From: a virus
Strand: one strand, 5' to 3'
IMG/VR virus record: IMGVR_UViG_3300017917_004390
Span: 29,193-93,192 of that record
Length of the DNA: 64,000 bases
In this document: positions 32,822 through 41,793 of the stretch, one piece after another
Layout of the letters: each line of letters starts with the position of its first letter
Numbering within the stretch: position 1 is the stretch's first letter
The notes under the pieces: generated by a model
What the model was told of the DNA's origin: nothing
Seen by the model: only the letters and a program-made list of their open reading frames with translations
The model's database searches: none
Program-made: the position numbers and the translations under genes

Positions 32822-34024
32822 ATGTTATTAAATTCAAAACAAAATATAATAGACACAATTAAATTTTATTCAACAATCGTTGATAGAAATGATATTGACT
32901 ATAGTTTTGATAGTTTAAACACTAATAATCCTTTTGATTTTTTGTTATATATAATAGAAACAATTGTAGGTTCCGCTAATATTGATGAAATACTAAACGA
33001 AATATTAACAAAATTAACACCAACACTTAATCAATCGGTTAAATCTATATTTTTTAATATTTTAAGTAAAGGAATTGATGAAAATCAAAAAATTAACCCA
33101 ATATTTACTAATATACCAATAGAAATACCACTATCATTTATTGATAAAATAGGTTTATTCCGTGATAATAATTTTATACCGGATGAATTGAATAATTTAA
33201 TATATACATCACTTAAATCACCTAATATTGATGTTGAAAATACCTTTTTTAAATTAAATTTTGATATTATAAATCAAAAAATAAGAGTATTACTAAAAAA
33301 TGAGTTTAATCTGCTTACATTAATAGAAGATTTATTGGTTAATTCTAATTTAGTCTTTTTAGATAAAGAAATTACTTTAAAATATTTATTTAATATACTT
33401 TTTGGTAGTATATTCAAGTTAAGTACATCTGATAATAAGTTAAATTATAGTATGATTAATAAAATTAGCGATAATTATATTAATGATGTTGAAAAACAGT
33501 TCTATAAAATTAATTTAAAAACAGTTTTAAGTGATTATGATGACTTGATTAATAAAGTTGGTTTAGATATATTAGTTAATTGTGAAGTTGAACAAATAAA
33601 TGTTTCACAAGAAACCATTAATTTAGTTAATAATAGCGAAAGTCCTGTTAGTGTTATTACTGAGCAAATAAGTAATGTTATTAGTAATGAAAATGTTAAT
33701 AAAAATATAAAAAAAAATCTAATTAAAAATATATTAAAGTCGATTTTAATAGCAATTTTATCAGACCCTAAATTTAATTTTATTTTATATATTGTGAGTA
33801 AATTAAAAACTCCCGATATAAATATAAACCCTAGAATAGATATATTTTATACAGAATTTTCAACGTTTTTTACTGATATTTTTGACCAAATAAGTGATAT
33901 AATTAATTGTTTTCTACTTAACAAAGTATTAGCGATATTAAAAACTCTTACAAAACAAGTTATAACTAAATTATTAAGGGAAAGAACTGAAAATAGAATT
34001 AATATTATTAACTCTTTATATTAA
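32822..34024 (+). CDS. Hypothetical virion-operon protein, 400 residues
   Basis: Starts MLLNSKQNIIDTIKFYSTIV. It is helical and Ile/Asn/Leu-rich, with hydrophobic helices such as LLYIIETIVGSANIDEIL and a basic C-terminus (KQVITKLLRERTENRINI). It begins one base after the gp6-like stop. Position suggests a baseplate component, perhaps in the place of gp7/gp8, but no similarity could be recognised. Confidence 0.6.
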   Translation: MLLNSKQNIIDTIKFYSTIVDRNDIDYSFDSLNTNNPFDFLLYIIETIVGSANIDEILNEILTKLTPTLNQSVKSIFFNILSKGIDENQKINPIFTNIPIEIPLSFIDKIGLFRDNNFIPDELNNLIYTSLKSPNIDVENTFFKLNFDIINQKIRVLLKNEFNLLTLIEDLLVNSNLVFLDKEITLKYLFNILFGSIFKLSTSDNKLNYSMINKISDNYINDVEKQFYKINLKTVLSDYDDLINKVGLDILVNCEVEQINVSQETINLVNNSESPVSVITEQISNVISNENVNKNIKKNLIKNILKSILIAILSDPKFNFILYIVSKLKTPDININPRIDIFYTEFSTFFTDIFDQISDIINCFLLNKVLAILKTLTKQVITKLLRERTENRINIINSLY

Positions 34025-34025
34025 A

Positions 34026-34421
34026 ATGATAAGTAATAAAAACAATGTTAAAGAAATTAATAAGGTATTAAAAAGAAAATCACCTATTAAATTAAATGAA
34101 ATACCTGACCAATTGATTGTTAATAGTCAAAATAGGAATGGTATGTCTGTTAATGTTGTTTTTGAAAAATATATTAATTTAAAAAAAGAACTTGGTTTAC
34201 CAGTTGGTAATCTTGATGATGGTTCATTAAATATAGAAGATAAAATAGTTTATAATTTAATAAAATATATTTTAGAAGAAATACAAGTTAATTCAGCAAT
34301 AACAACATCTATTAAACCGGGTATAGCTATTGAGGCTCAGGGTGCAACTGCTGATGGTACACCAGTATTTGTCAAAGGACAAACGATTTCATTTGGTAAT
34401 GGCGGTGCTGTTATCGAATAA
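34026..34421 (+). CDS. Hypothetical protein, 131 residues
   Basis: A basic N-terminus (EINKVLKRKSPIKLNEIPDQ) is followed by a helical middle and a Gly-rich C-terminus (GQTISFGNGGAVIE). It follows the preceding gene with almost no gap, so it belongs to the gp6-like operon. The Gly-rich end resembles attachment tails of baseplate proteins. Not otherwise recognised. Confidence 0.55.
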   Translation: MISNKNNVKEINKVLKRKSPIKLNEIPDQLIVNSQNRNGMSVNVVFEKYINLKKELGLPVGNLDDGSLNIEDKIVYNLIKYILEEIQVNSAITTSIKPGIAIEAQGATADGTPVFVKGQTISFGNGGAVIE

Positions 34422-34437
34422 TTATGTATATTAGATT

Positions 34438-34737
34438 ATGAATGATAAAGCTATTGAGATTTTAAGAACTCCTAAATTTGATTTAGAAAAAATGAATAAC
34501 GCTACTTTGGTAGAGTATGTTAATACATTAGCTGATTTCGAAGAAAAACTAAAAACGGAGTATCTTACCCAAGTAAAGAATGTTAAAGATTCTATAACAG
34601 AAAATACCTCTATGTTTCATATTGAAAAAAATAAAGAGTATCTTTTAAATTTGAGTAACATTTTAGATAATCAAGTTGTTTTAATAGAAAACAAATGGTT
34701 AGAATGTATAACAATTTTACAAGAGAGAGCTAAATGA
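34438..34737 (+). CDS. Hypothetical small helical protein, 99 residues
   Basis: Starts MNDKAIEILRTPKFDLEKMN and is wholly helical and charged. Its end overlaps the sigma-factor start by 4 bp (ATGA). The short upstream gap carries GTATATTAGATT; the 10-mer GTATATTAGA also occurs before the exonuclease gene at 29224. It could act with the sigma factor as a cofactor, but that is only suggested by coupling. Confidence 0.55.
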   Translation: MNDKAIEILRTPKFDLEKMNNATLVEYVNTLADFEEKLKTEYLTQVKNVKDSITENTSMFHIEKNKEYLLNLSNILDNQVVLIENKWLECITILQERAK

Positions 34738-35585
34738 AACAACTTAACACTAAAAACGTTAAAATAACTAACAGAACCGAAAATACCGTTAGATTATTCA
34801 ATGATTTAAAAAAATATCGACCTTTAACCGCTGAAGAAGAACTTGAACATTTTAGATTATACAGAGAAGAAGGTAATCAAGAATCTAAAAATATACTGAT
34901 ATTAAGTAACATCAAATTAGTTATTAGTGCAGCTAAAAATTATTCTAACAACACTTTTTTAACTTTTGAGGACCATATTTCTAATGGTATGGTAGGTTTA
35001 ATGAGGGCGTTAGATAAATTTGATACAACTAAAGGTTATAGGTTTATTACATACGCTATTAGTTATATAAACCAGAGTATTTTATATCATATTTCAGAAC
35101 ATAATGTAGTTATTAGAAAACCAAATGATAAAACTCAGTTATACCATAATATAAATAAAGAACGTGACAAAATTTATCAAGAGTATGAAACTGATGGTAC
35201 CTTAGAAATGGTTGAAAATAACTTGAATGAAGACATCACTACTAACGAATCAAAACTTAAATCTTTAGAAATATCTGATTTTTTAAATTTTAAATCTTTA
35301 GATTCTTCTTTATCTGAAACAGATGAAACACAATTAATAGATGTTGTACCTAATCCTGATGCTGATTTTACAAATGTTTATGATGATGAGTACAATAAAA
35401 AATTCTTATCAGTACGTTTAAAAAGACTTACAGGCGAAGAAAGAACTATTATTGAAGGTTTATATGGGTTGAAAGGTCAGAAGTTGAATACAGAGGTTTT
35501 AGCAGAGAAATTAGGTAGAAGTGTTAGTCATGTTAAATCAGTTCAAAATCGTAGCTTAGAAAAACTTAGGAAAATGTCAGTATGA
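34734..35585 (+). CDS. Sigma-70 family RNA polymerase sigma factor
   Basis: The 283-residue protein has sigma region 1.2/2 features: YRPLTAEEELEHFRLYREEG, SNIKLVISAAKNYSNNTFLT, then NGMVGLMRALDKFDTTKGYR and FITYAISYINQSILYHI. This is the '-10' recognition helix pattern. Region 4 (LSVRLKRLTGEERTIIEGLY ... AEKLGRSVSHVKSVQNRSLE) carries the HTH for '-35' contact. Region 3 is replaced by an acidic linker. It resembles bacterial primary-type factors more than T4 gp55. It could direct host polymerase to phage middle or late promoters. Translationally coupled to genes on both sides. Confidence 0.85.
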   Translation: MKQLNTKNVKITNRTENTVRLFNDLKKYRPLTAEEELEHFRLYREEGNQESKNILILSNIKLVISAAKNYSNNTFLTFEDHISNGMVGLMRALDKFDTTKGYRFITYAISYINQSILYHISEHNVVIRKPNDKTQLYHNINKERDKIYQEYETDGTLEMVENNLNEDITTNESKLKSLEISDFLNFKSLDSSLSETDETQLIDVVPNPDADFTNVYDDEYNKKFLSVRLKRLTGEERTIIEGLYGLKGQKLNTEVLAEKLGRSVSHVKSVQNRSLEKLRKMSV

Positions 35586-36523
35586 TATATGATATATTAA
35601 ATGAACTATTAGGTCGAGAAAAAAATAAAAATATCGGAACAAATTTGAAGTACAATTGCCCTAATTGTACTTCAAATAATTTTGGTGTTCCTGATAATAA
35701 ATATAATCTCGAAATAACATTAAATAATGAAAATCCTAGAATACCTTATAAGAAGCTTTACCATTGCTGGTCTTGTGGTATATCAGGTGAGTTATTTAAA
35801 TTAGTAAGAAAATATGGTGATTCAGATTTAATAAAAAGGTATAAAGAAAAAGAAAATGATATTCTGGTAATAAAGAATAGAAAAAAATACCTTAGATTAC
35901 CAAAAGAATTTATATCATTCAAAAATATTGATAAAAATAATCCACAACATTTAGAGGCTTATAATTATCTAACAATAGATAGGTGTTTAGATGAAAAAAC
36001 CATATTAAAAGATAATATCGGTTTTTGTCTTGAAGGTTTTTATAAAAAAAGAATTATTATACCCACCTATGATATTAATGGGAGATTAAATTTCTTTTTT
36101 ACTAGGAACTATGATAAAAATAGTAATGAGAAATATCTTAATTCAAATGTACCTAGAAACGAGATTATTTATAACGAACATAATATAAATTGGAATTCTA
36201 CTATTTATTTAGTAGAAGGATATTTTGAAGCTAAATCATTACCTTTGAATACTATTATATTAAATGGTAAAGCTTTAAGTCCTTTATTATCAGACAAGAT
36301 TCTTACATATAAACCTAATGTTGTTATTTGTCTAAATAAAGATGCTATTAAAAAAACCAATCAGAACTCAATTAATTCGACTATAGCTATCAAAGAATTT
36401 TTAGAAAAATATAATATAAATGTAAAATATCTTGATTATCCTAATAATGATGATTTGAATAAAACATTAAAAACCTCAGGAAAAAATGGTATAATAGTAT
36501 TATTAAAGGAATTTTTACAATAA
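35582..36523 (+). CDS. DNA primase with zinc finger and TOPRIM domain
   Basis: The 313-residue protein has an N-terminal zinc ribbon (YNCPNCTSN and HCWSCGISGELF, about residues 23-65) and a catalytic part with KRIIIPTYDINGRLNFFFTR. A TOPRIM core follows (STIYLVEGYFEAKSLPLNTI, then ILNGKALSPLL and VVICLNKDAIKK). This is the DnaG/gp61-type arrangement that makes RNA primers for lagging-strand synthesis. It overlaps the sigma gene by 4 bp. The helicase partner is not in the window. Confidence 0.82.
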   Translation: MIYDILNELLGREKNKNIGTNLKYNCPNCTSNNFGVPDNKYNLEITLNNENPRIPYKKLYHCWSCGISGELFKLVRKYGDSDLIKRYKEKENDILVIKNRKKYLRLPKEFISFKNIDKNNPQHLEAYNYLTIDRCLDEKTILKDNIGFCLEGFYKKRIIIPTYDINGRLNFFFTRNYDKNSNEKYLNSNVPRNEIIYNEHNINWNSTIYLVEGYFEAKSLPLNTIILNGKALSPLLSDKILTYKPNVVICLNKDAIKKTNQNSINSTIAIKEFLEKYNINVKYLDYPNNDDLNKTLKTSGKNGIIVLLKEFLQ

Positions 36524-36548
36524 AATTAGATTTGTATTATGGAACTAG

Positions 36549-37142
36549 ATGGTAGTTGATAGAGAAGTTGATGAAAATATTATATATAAAAAATATAACA
36601 GTAAAATTTTTGGATTGTTTTTTTCCAAAACTAATAATTACGACCTTAGCAGAGATTTAACTGCGGAAACTATAACTAAGGTTATTTTAAATTATAAAAG
36701 TAAGAAATATAATAAACTAACTCTTGATAATTATGTATTTAATACCGCTAATAATAATTTTGTAGATTATCTTAGAAAAATAAATAGAAAAAAAAGAATA
36801 CCACAAAATTTATTTACTAGTATAAATACACCTGAGGAATATCAATATCTTGATGAAGAAATAAATGTTAAACCTAAAAATATTAAACCTTTTGAACAAA
36901 ATACTGATTGTAATTATATGATGAATTACAATATTAGTGAAATGTTCAATTCCGTTAAAGATAATATGATGCATTGTGAAAATATTTCTTTAAAAAAATA
37001 TTTTGAATTCAAATATCTGAAACATTTGAGTGATAAGCAGATAAAACAAAAAATGAAAATCAATGATAGTGAAATAGAAAAAATAGATACCGAATTATTA
37101 AATTTCCTAAAAAAACAGAACCTACAAGAACTATTTACTTAA
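36549..37142 (+). CDS. ECF-like sigma factor, candidate late sigma (gp55 analogue)
   Basis: The 197-residue protein shows a sigma region 2-like order: KKYNSKIFGLFFSKTNNYDL, SRDLTAETITKVILNYKSKK, then LDNYVFNTANNNFVDYLRKI. This resembles the ECF pattern 'DLTQETF.k' followed by 'wl..ia.n...D..R'. The C-terminal half has a weak region 4-like helix set (HLSDKQIKQKMKINDSEIEK). With the first sigma gene 1 kb away, it is a candidate for reading the recurring AT-rich late-promoter motif. The call is moderate because conservation is low. Confidence 0.58.
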   Translation: MVVDREVDENIIYKKYNSKIFGLFFSKTNNYDLSRDLTAETITKVILNYKSKKYNKLTLDNYVFNTANNNFVDYLRKINRKKRIPQNLFTSINTPEEYQYLDEEINVKPKNIKPFEQNTDCNYMMNYNISEMFNSVKDNMMHCENISLKKYFEFKYLKHLSDKQIKQKMKINDSEIEKIDTELLNFLKKQNLQELFT

Positions 37143-37152
37143 AAGAAATTTT

Positions 37153-37914
37153 ATGAGTGAAAGAAAACCAAAGAAAAATAGAATTGTAGATGTAGACCCG
37201 GCTACCAAACTCAAAAACAAAAAACAACTAATATTAAATATTTTACCAAACGAAATTAAATTAGATTGCAAAACTGAAAATCAAAAAAAATTTAAAAACA
37301 CTATAAAAGACCCATCTGTTAAATATGTAATAGCTAGTGGTATTGCTGGTGCTGGTAAAACATATCTAAGTTTAGTGTGCGCTTTAAATTTACTTAGAGA
37401 TGAAACTAACACATTTACTAAAATAACGATTTTCAAATCTGTTAAAGGTCTTGAAGGTGAAGATATCGGGTTTCTACCCGGTAATGTGGATGAAAAACTA
37501 AAATATGTATTAGCTTCATATACAATTCAATTGGAAAAAATATTACCAGTTGAAATTATTAATAAATTACTACAAGAACAAATTATTGAAATATTCCCTA
37601 TAACAAATCTTAGAGGTACAAGTTTAAATGGTGTTGTAATTATTGATGAATTTCAAAATGTTAGTGTAAAAAATGCTGAAACTATTATGACACGTATGGA
37701 AAATGATAGTAAATGTATTATAATTGGTGATGTTCGTCAGATAGATGCTAAAAATAAAAAAGACAATGGGTTGAAAATGGTTGTTGAAAGATTTGAAAAT
37801 GTTAATCCTGCTATTGAAATTATAACCTTTACAGAAAATGATTCAGTTAGAAATGAATTAATTAAACTTATTACGAAAATTTTTGAAGATTATGAATGTG
37901 AAAATGCTAAATAA
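37153..37914 (+). CDS. phoH: PhoH-like P-loop ATPase
   Basis: The 253-residue protein has Walker A VIASGIAGAGKTYLSLVCAL, the family signature KGLEGEDIGFLPGNVDEKLK, Walker B VVIIDEFQNVS, and CIIIGDVRQIDAKNKKDNGL as motif III. PhoH-family ATPases are common in large phages; the fold is that of superfamily 1 helicases and the role is unsettled (RNA processing or phosphate stress). It follows the second sigma gene and overlaps a small membrane protein gene. Confidence 0.85.
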   Translation: MSERKPKKNRIVDVDPATKLKNKKQLILNILPNEIKLDCKTENQKKFKNTIKDPSVKYVIASGIAGAGKTYLSLVCALNLLRDETNTFTKITIFKSVKGLEGEDIGFLPGNVDEKLKYVLASYTIQLEKILPVEIINKLLQEQIIEIFPITNLRGTSLNGVVIIDEFQNVSVKNAETIMTRMENDSKCIIIGDVRQIDAKNKKDNGLKMVVERFENVNPAIEIITFTENDSVRNELIKLITKIFEDYECENAK

Positions 37915-38116
37915 ATTATTTAGAGGTACTTTTTGGGGAATACCAAAATATGCTCTTTATTTTCTAGGTATTATATTACCTATAACAATTATTGATAGAA
38001 TTTTTGAAACAATAGTGATAAGTGAAATAACTTATTTGTGGATTAGTATAATCGCTTTTACTTTATTTTTTATTTCTTTTATTTGGAATATTATTTGGCG
38101 AAAATTCGATAATTAA
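37904..38116 (+). CDS. Small two-helix membrane protein
   Basis: The start is uncertain: ATG at 37904 or 37892, or a TTG at 37883, all overlapping the phoH end. The protein has two transmembrane segments, YALYFLGIILPITIIDRI and YLWISIIAFTLFFISFIWNI, with a basic C-terminus (WRKFDN). Function unknown; size and topology would fit an inner membrane accessory protein or holin-type protein. Confidence 0.5.
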   Translation: MLNKLFRGTFWGIPKYALYFLGIILPITIIDRIFETIVISEITYLWISIIAFTLFFISFIWNIIWRKFDN

Positions 38117-38144
38117 AACAAAAACATTATAAAATAACTTAAAA

Positions 38145-38182
38145 CCCTGTATATTTGTAATACAAAAATACAGGGATTTTTT
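38145..38182 (+). terminator. Terminator before nrdB, with an overlapping promoter-like box
   Basis: CCCTGTAT (38145-38152) pairs with ATACAGGG (38168-38175), followed by ATTTTTTAT. Inside the hairpin TATATTTG (38150-38157) fits the Bacteroidota -7 consensus TANNTTTG, 38 bp before ATG 38195. No clear upstream -33 element was seen. Confidence 0.65.
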
Positions 38183-38194
38183 ATCTTAAAACAA

Positions 38195-39142
38195 ATGGAA
38201 AAAATATTAGAACAAAACGAAAATAGATTTGTATTATTCCCAATACAACATCAAGACTTATGGGATTTATATAAAACAGCTGAGGCTGCTTTTTGGACAA
38301 CTCATGAAATTGATTTATCTAACGACATGAAAGATTGGGAAAAATTAACTGAAAATGAAAAATTCTTTATTAAAAACATCTTATCATTTTTTGCTGCATC
38401 AGACGGTATTGTAAATGAAAACTTAGCTGAAAACTTCCTTAGAGAAGTTGGTTATCCTGAGGCCAAGGCATTTTATGGATTTCAAATTATGATGGAGAAT
38501 ATTCACTCAGAAATGTATTCTTTATTAATTGATACTTACATTAAAGACCATACGGAAAAGATGGAATGTTTTAATGCCTTACAAAAACTTCCTATTGTAG
38601 CTAAAAAAGCTAAATGGGCTTTAGATTGGATTAAATCTGATAGTTTTGCAGAAAGACTAGTTGCTTTTGCAGCAGTTGAAGGTATTTTCTTTTCAGGGTC
38701 ATTTTGTTCAATTTTTTGGTTGAAAAAAAGACAACTAATGCCGGGTCTGTGTGATTCAAATGATTTCATTTCTCGTGATGAAGGTATGCATTGTGATTAT
38801 GCTATCCATCTATTAAATAATCACATCGAAAATAAACCATCTAAAGAGAAAATTCGTGAAATTTTCTTATCAGCGTTGGAGATTGAAAAAGAATTTGTTA
38901 GTGATTCACTACCTGTATCATTAATTGGTATGAATAAAGAACTTATGATTCAGTATCTTCAGTTTGTTGTTGACCAACTTTTAGTAAAGTTAGGTTGTTC
39001 AAAAGAATTTAATGTTACCCAACCTTTTGAATTTATGAATAATATTGCTTTGCAAGGTAAGAAAAACTTCTTTGAAAGAAGACCTAATGAATATAAAAAA
39101 GCCAATTTAACTGATAAAATAAGTTTTGAAGAAGATTTTTAA
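38195..39142 (+). CDS. nrdB: Ribonucleotide reductase class I beta subunit
   Basis: The 315-residue ferritin-like protein has the iron and radical residues in order: [20 protein letters not shown], then [20 protein letters not shown] (E-x-x-H plus the radical Tyr region), [20 protein letters not shown], and [20 protein letters not shown]. It supplies the tyrosyl radical to NrdA for dNTP synthesis from host ribonucleotides. It starts the RNR unit and is followed after 2 bp by the split nrdA. Confidence 0.93.
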   Translation: MEKILEQNENRFVLFPIQHQDLWDLYKTAEAAFWTTHEIDLSNDMKDWEKLTENEKFFIKNILSFFAASDGIVNENLAENFLREVGYPEAKAFYGFQIMMENIHSEMYSLLIDTYIKDHTEKMECFNALQKLPIVAKKAKWALDWIKSDSFAERLVAFAAVEGIFFSGSFCSIFWLKKRQLMPGLCDSNDFISRDEGMHCDYAIHLLNNHIENKPSKEKIREIFLSALEIEKEFVSDSLPVSLIGMNKELMIQYLQFVVDQLLVKLGCSKEFNVTQPFEFMNNIALQGKKNFFERRPNEYKKANLTDKISFEEDF

Positions 39143-39144
39143 TT

Positions 39145-40716
39145 ATGATTATTACAAAAAGAAACGGAACAAAAACAGAATTTAACCCTAATAAAATTCG
39201 TAATAGAATTAAAAAACAATCAGTAAATTTAAATATTGATACTGATAAATTATTCTTTTCAGTTATGAAAGGTATAGCTGATGATATGACTACAAAACAA
39301 ATTGATGATTTGATTGCTGAAACATCAGCATCAATGACAATGATTCATCCAGATTATTCAATATTAGCTGGAAATATTTGTATTAGTAGATTACATAAAG
39401 AAACTGAAGATGACATAATGAAAGTCTATAAAAAATTATATAAAGCAGATGCTTTAGATGAAGATTTTTATGAAAATCTTAAAACTCATTATCAGGATAT
39501 TAAAGACAAACTAGATTACACCAAAGATTATGGTGTAGATTATTTTGGTTGGACTAGATTACAAGAAGTGTATTTATTAAAATTAGGTGATGAAGTTGTT
39601 GAACGACCACAACAAATGTTTATGAGGGTTGCTTTAACAATTCATAAAAAAATTGAAGATATACTTGAACTATATTATGAATTATCAAATAAATATATTT
39701 CTAAGGCTACACCTATTTTAATTAATGCTGGTACTGATGTTAAGAGTTTGATATCGTGCAACTTAACTTTTAATAAGGGCGACACTACTGAGGACTTGCT
39801 TAAAACCATTAATAATATCGCTGTTAGCTCATCAAGAGCCGAAGGTATTGGATTAGCTATGCATAATATTCGTTCTAAGGAATCATCAGTAGGTAAGGGT
39901 TCTGGTAAAGCAGGTGGATTGTTGAAATACATTAAAGTTGTTAATGAAGCACTTCGTTTTTGGAACCAAAAAGGTAAAAGACCCGGTGCAGCGGCAATTT
40001 ATCTTGAACCTTGGCATAAAGATGTTTTTGACCTTCTTGATATTAGAAAAAATACAGGTAAAGAAGAACTAAGAGCAAGAGATTTATTCAGTGCTATGTG
40101 GACCTGTGATTTATTTATGGAGGCTGTTGAGAAAGATTCTGATTGGCATCTATTCTGTCCTAATGATATTAAAAAAGCTGGATTAAGACCTTTCTATGAA
40201 TTATATGGTGAAGATTTTAAAACTGAATATAATAAAGCTGTTGAATTGGGAATCGGTAAAAAAATTAAAGCACAAGACCTTTGGTATAAAATTTGTGAAT
40301 CTCAAATTGAAACTGGTATACCTTATATTGGATTTAAAGACCATGTAAATAGAAAGTCAGCACAAAAAAATATTGGTACCATTAAAAGTTCTAATTTATG
40401 TTTAAGTGAAGATACTGTACTTGATGTTATTATTGATGAAAAAAATGAAAAAATCGATATAAAAACTTGTATTGAATTACTTAAAATAAAAGATATTTTT
40501 GTTAAATCTTATGATATTAAAACTAATACAATTGAGTATCAAAAAATAACTAACGGTGCTTTAATGTCCAAAAAAGCGGAAGTATTAGAAATTATTGATG
40601 ATGAGACTGGTAAAAAAATAATTTGCACCCCTGAACATAAAATTTTTACCAAAAATAGAGGATATGTAATGGCAAAAGATTTGTTAGAAAGTGATAATTT
40701 ATGTGTTGATTTTTAA
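39145..40716 (+). CDS. nrdA: Ribonucleotide reductase alpha subunit, N-terminal part fused to N-intein
   Basis: Residues 1-418 are the NrdA N-extein: an ATP cone (MIITKRNGTKTEFNPNKIRN), the redox Cys region (KSLISCNLTFNKGD), GSGKAGGLLKYIKVVNEALR, and GRPGAA-like PGAAAIYLEPWHKDVFDLLD, ending NIGTIKSSNL. Residues 419-523 are an N-intein: block A CLSEDTVLDVII starting with the nucleophilic Cys, and block B IICTPEHKIFTKNRGYVMAK. The frame then stops inside a hairpin loop. The insertion lies directly before the cysteine of SNLCxE, which in E. coli NrdA is the catalytic thiyl radical Cys439. Activity therefore requires trans-splicing with the C-terminal product at 41794. Confidence 0.9.
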   Translation: MIITKRNGTKTEFNPNKIRNRIKKQSVNLNIDTDKLFFSVMKGIADDMTTKQIDDLIAETSASMTMIHPDYSILAGNICISRLHKETEDDIMKVYKKLYKADALDEDFYENLKTHYQDIKDKLDYTKDYGVDYFGWTRLQEVYLLKLGDEVVERPQQMFMRVALTIHKKIEDILELYYELSNKYISKATPILINAGTDVKSLISCNLTFNKGDTTEDLLKTINNIAVSSSRAEGIGLAMHNIRSKESSVGKGSGKAGGLLKYIKVVNEALRFWNQKGKRPGAAAIYLEPWHKDVFDLLDIRKNTGKEELRARDLFSAMWTCDLFMEAVEKDSDWHLFCPNDIKKAGLRPFYELYGEDFKTEYNKAVELGIGKKIKAQDLWYKICESQIETGIPYIGFKDHVNRKSAQKNIGTIKSSNLCLSEDTVLDVIIDEKNEKIDIKTCIELLKIKDIFVKSYDIKTNTIEYQKITNGALMSKKAEVLEIIDDETGKKIICTPEHKIFTKNRGYVMAKDLLESDNLCVDF

Positions 40717-40731
40717 AACAACACATAAATT
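40696..40731 (+). terminator. Perfect 13-bp hairpin around the stop of the NrdA N-part
   Basis: AATTTATGTGTTG (40696-40708) pairs with CAACACATAAATT (40719-40731) around a 10-nt loop holding the TAA stop. There is no long T-run, so it may stabilise the 3' end or act as a weak terminator. Confidence 0.5.
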
Positions 40732-40757
40732 TCTACTATTTACTATAAATAGTAGAA
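40731..40757 (+). promoter_or_regulatory. Perfect 12-bp hairpin with late-promoter-like motif before the endonuclease gene
   Basis: TTCTACTATTTA (40731-40742) pairs with TAAATAGTAGAA (40746-40757) around CTA, and ATG 40758 follows immediately. The stem contains the ACTATTTA core on both strands. T4 homing endonuclease genes also use late promoters with hairpins that mask the translation start. Confidence 0.6.
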
Positions 40758-41792
40758 ATGGAAATACAACGCTATACTAGAATAGATTTATTATACGATA
40801 ATGAAGAATTTTTAATTAATTTTGATAATGAGTTAAAAACACATTTACAAAATACTATCATGAATAAAAAAGAATATTACCGAGCTTTAAAATTTTTATA
40901 TAATAAAAATATTAAATCTTTTAAAGATTTCACTGATAAATATTCAAATGATGGTATTTACAAAATATGGAATAATACGAATTTTATTTTTAAAGATTTA
41001 GAAACTAAATTAAAATATATGATAATACCTTTTAAAGGTAAGAAAAGACCTAAACATTCTGAAATGATGAAAATAAAAATGTTGGGTATCGATAGAGGTG
41101 ATAATTTTAGAAAAATAAAAAATGAACAAAATAAAAGTATTAATTTCAAGAAAAAATTTTTACAAAATAAAAATATTAATATTGAAAATAAAACTGATGA
41201 AGAAGTATATAATATATACTGTGAATACATATCAAAAAGAAATAAAAGTGAAGAATTTAGAATAAATAAAATTAAAAAATTTTTAAAAAATGATAAATAT
41301 AAAAATGAAGAATTATATGAATATTTCAAAAATAAATATTTAAATATTAAATTAGATAATAAAAATTATGAAGAAATATATAGTGAAATGCTTAGTTTAA
41401 TTTCAATTATTGCTATTAAAAATAACGGCAATATGGGTAAAACTAATTATTTTAAAAAGGGTTTAATTAATACTAAATATTGTTTAAATAAAAGTATTAT
41501 AAGTTTTAGAAGTTCTTGGGAAGAAAAAACTATTCAATTTTTAGAAGAAAATAAAATAAAATACGAATATGAACCGATATATTTAGTCACTGATAATCAT
41601 AGATATTATTTACCTGATTTTATATTACCGGACCTTAAAATTATGCTAGAAATAAAAGGTTTTATTAGAGGTAAAGAAGGTGAAAAGAATGAAGAATTTA
41701 AAATTAAAGCGGCAAAACGCTATTGCGAAAAAAAGGGATTAAAATTTATTTATTTAAAAAACATATTAACAAATTTAAAACAATTAAATTAA
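40758..41792 (+). CDS. Free-standing homing endonuclease (Vsr/EDxHD-like) between split nrdA halves
   Basis: The 344-residue basic protein has no LAGLIDADG or GIY-YIG motif. The N-terminal 240 residues are Lys-rich and helical, with KGKKRPKHSEMMKIKMLGID resembling DNA-binding NUMOD-type segments. Residues ~250-335 form a Vsr/PD-(D/E)XK-like nuclease: SFRSSWEEKTIQFLEENKIK, then YEPIYLVTDN, YYLPDFILPD and IMLEIKGFIRGKEG, ending with a helix-strand (AKRYCEKKGLKFIYLK). The same endonuclease type is known from fractured genes with split inteins (I-Bth0305I family). It promotes spread of the whole insert by cutting intein-less nrdA. Confidence 0.8.
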   Translation: MEIQRYTRIDLLYDNEEFLINFDNELKTHLQNTIMNKKEYYRALKFLYNKNIKSFKDFTDKYSNDGIYKIWNNTNFIFKDLETKLKYMIIPFKGKKRPKHSEMMKIKMLGIDRGDNFRKIKNEQNKSINFKKKFLQNKNINIENKTDEEVYNIYCEYISKRNKSEEFRINKIKKFLKNDKYKNEELYEYFKNKYLNIKLDNKNYEEIYSEMLSLISIIAIKNNGNMGKTNYFKKGLINTKYCLNKSIISFRSSWEEKTIQFLEENKIKYEYEPIYLVTDNHRYYLPDFILPDLKIMLEIKGFIRGKEGEKNEEFKIKAAKRYCEKKGLKFIYLKNILTNLKQLN

Positions 41793-41793
41793 A

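Noticed and set aside
38536-38769. Antisense frames opposite nrdB and nrdA
   Set aside because: They lie opposite strongly conserved catalytic segments, so codon constraint explains the open frames.
40958-41329. Antisense 123-codon frame in the endonuclease gene
   Set aside because: Phe/Leu/Ser-rich translation typical of the antisense of a Lys-rich gene; no promoter motif in that direction.
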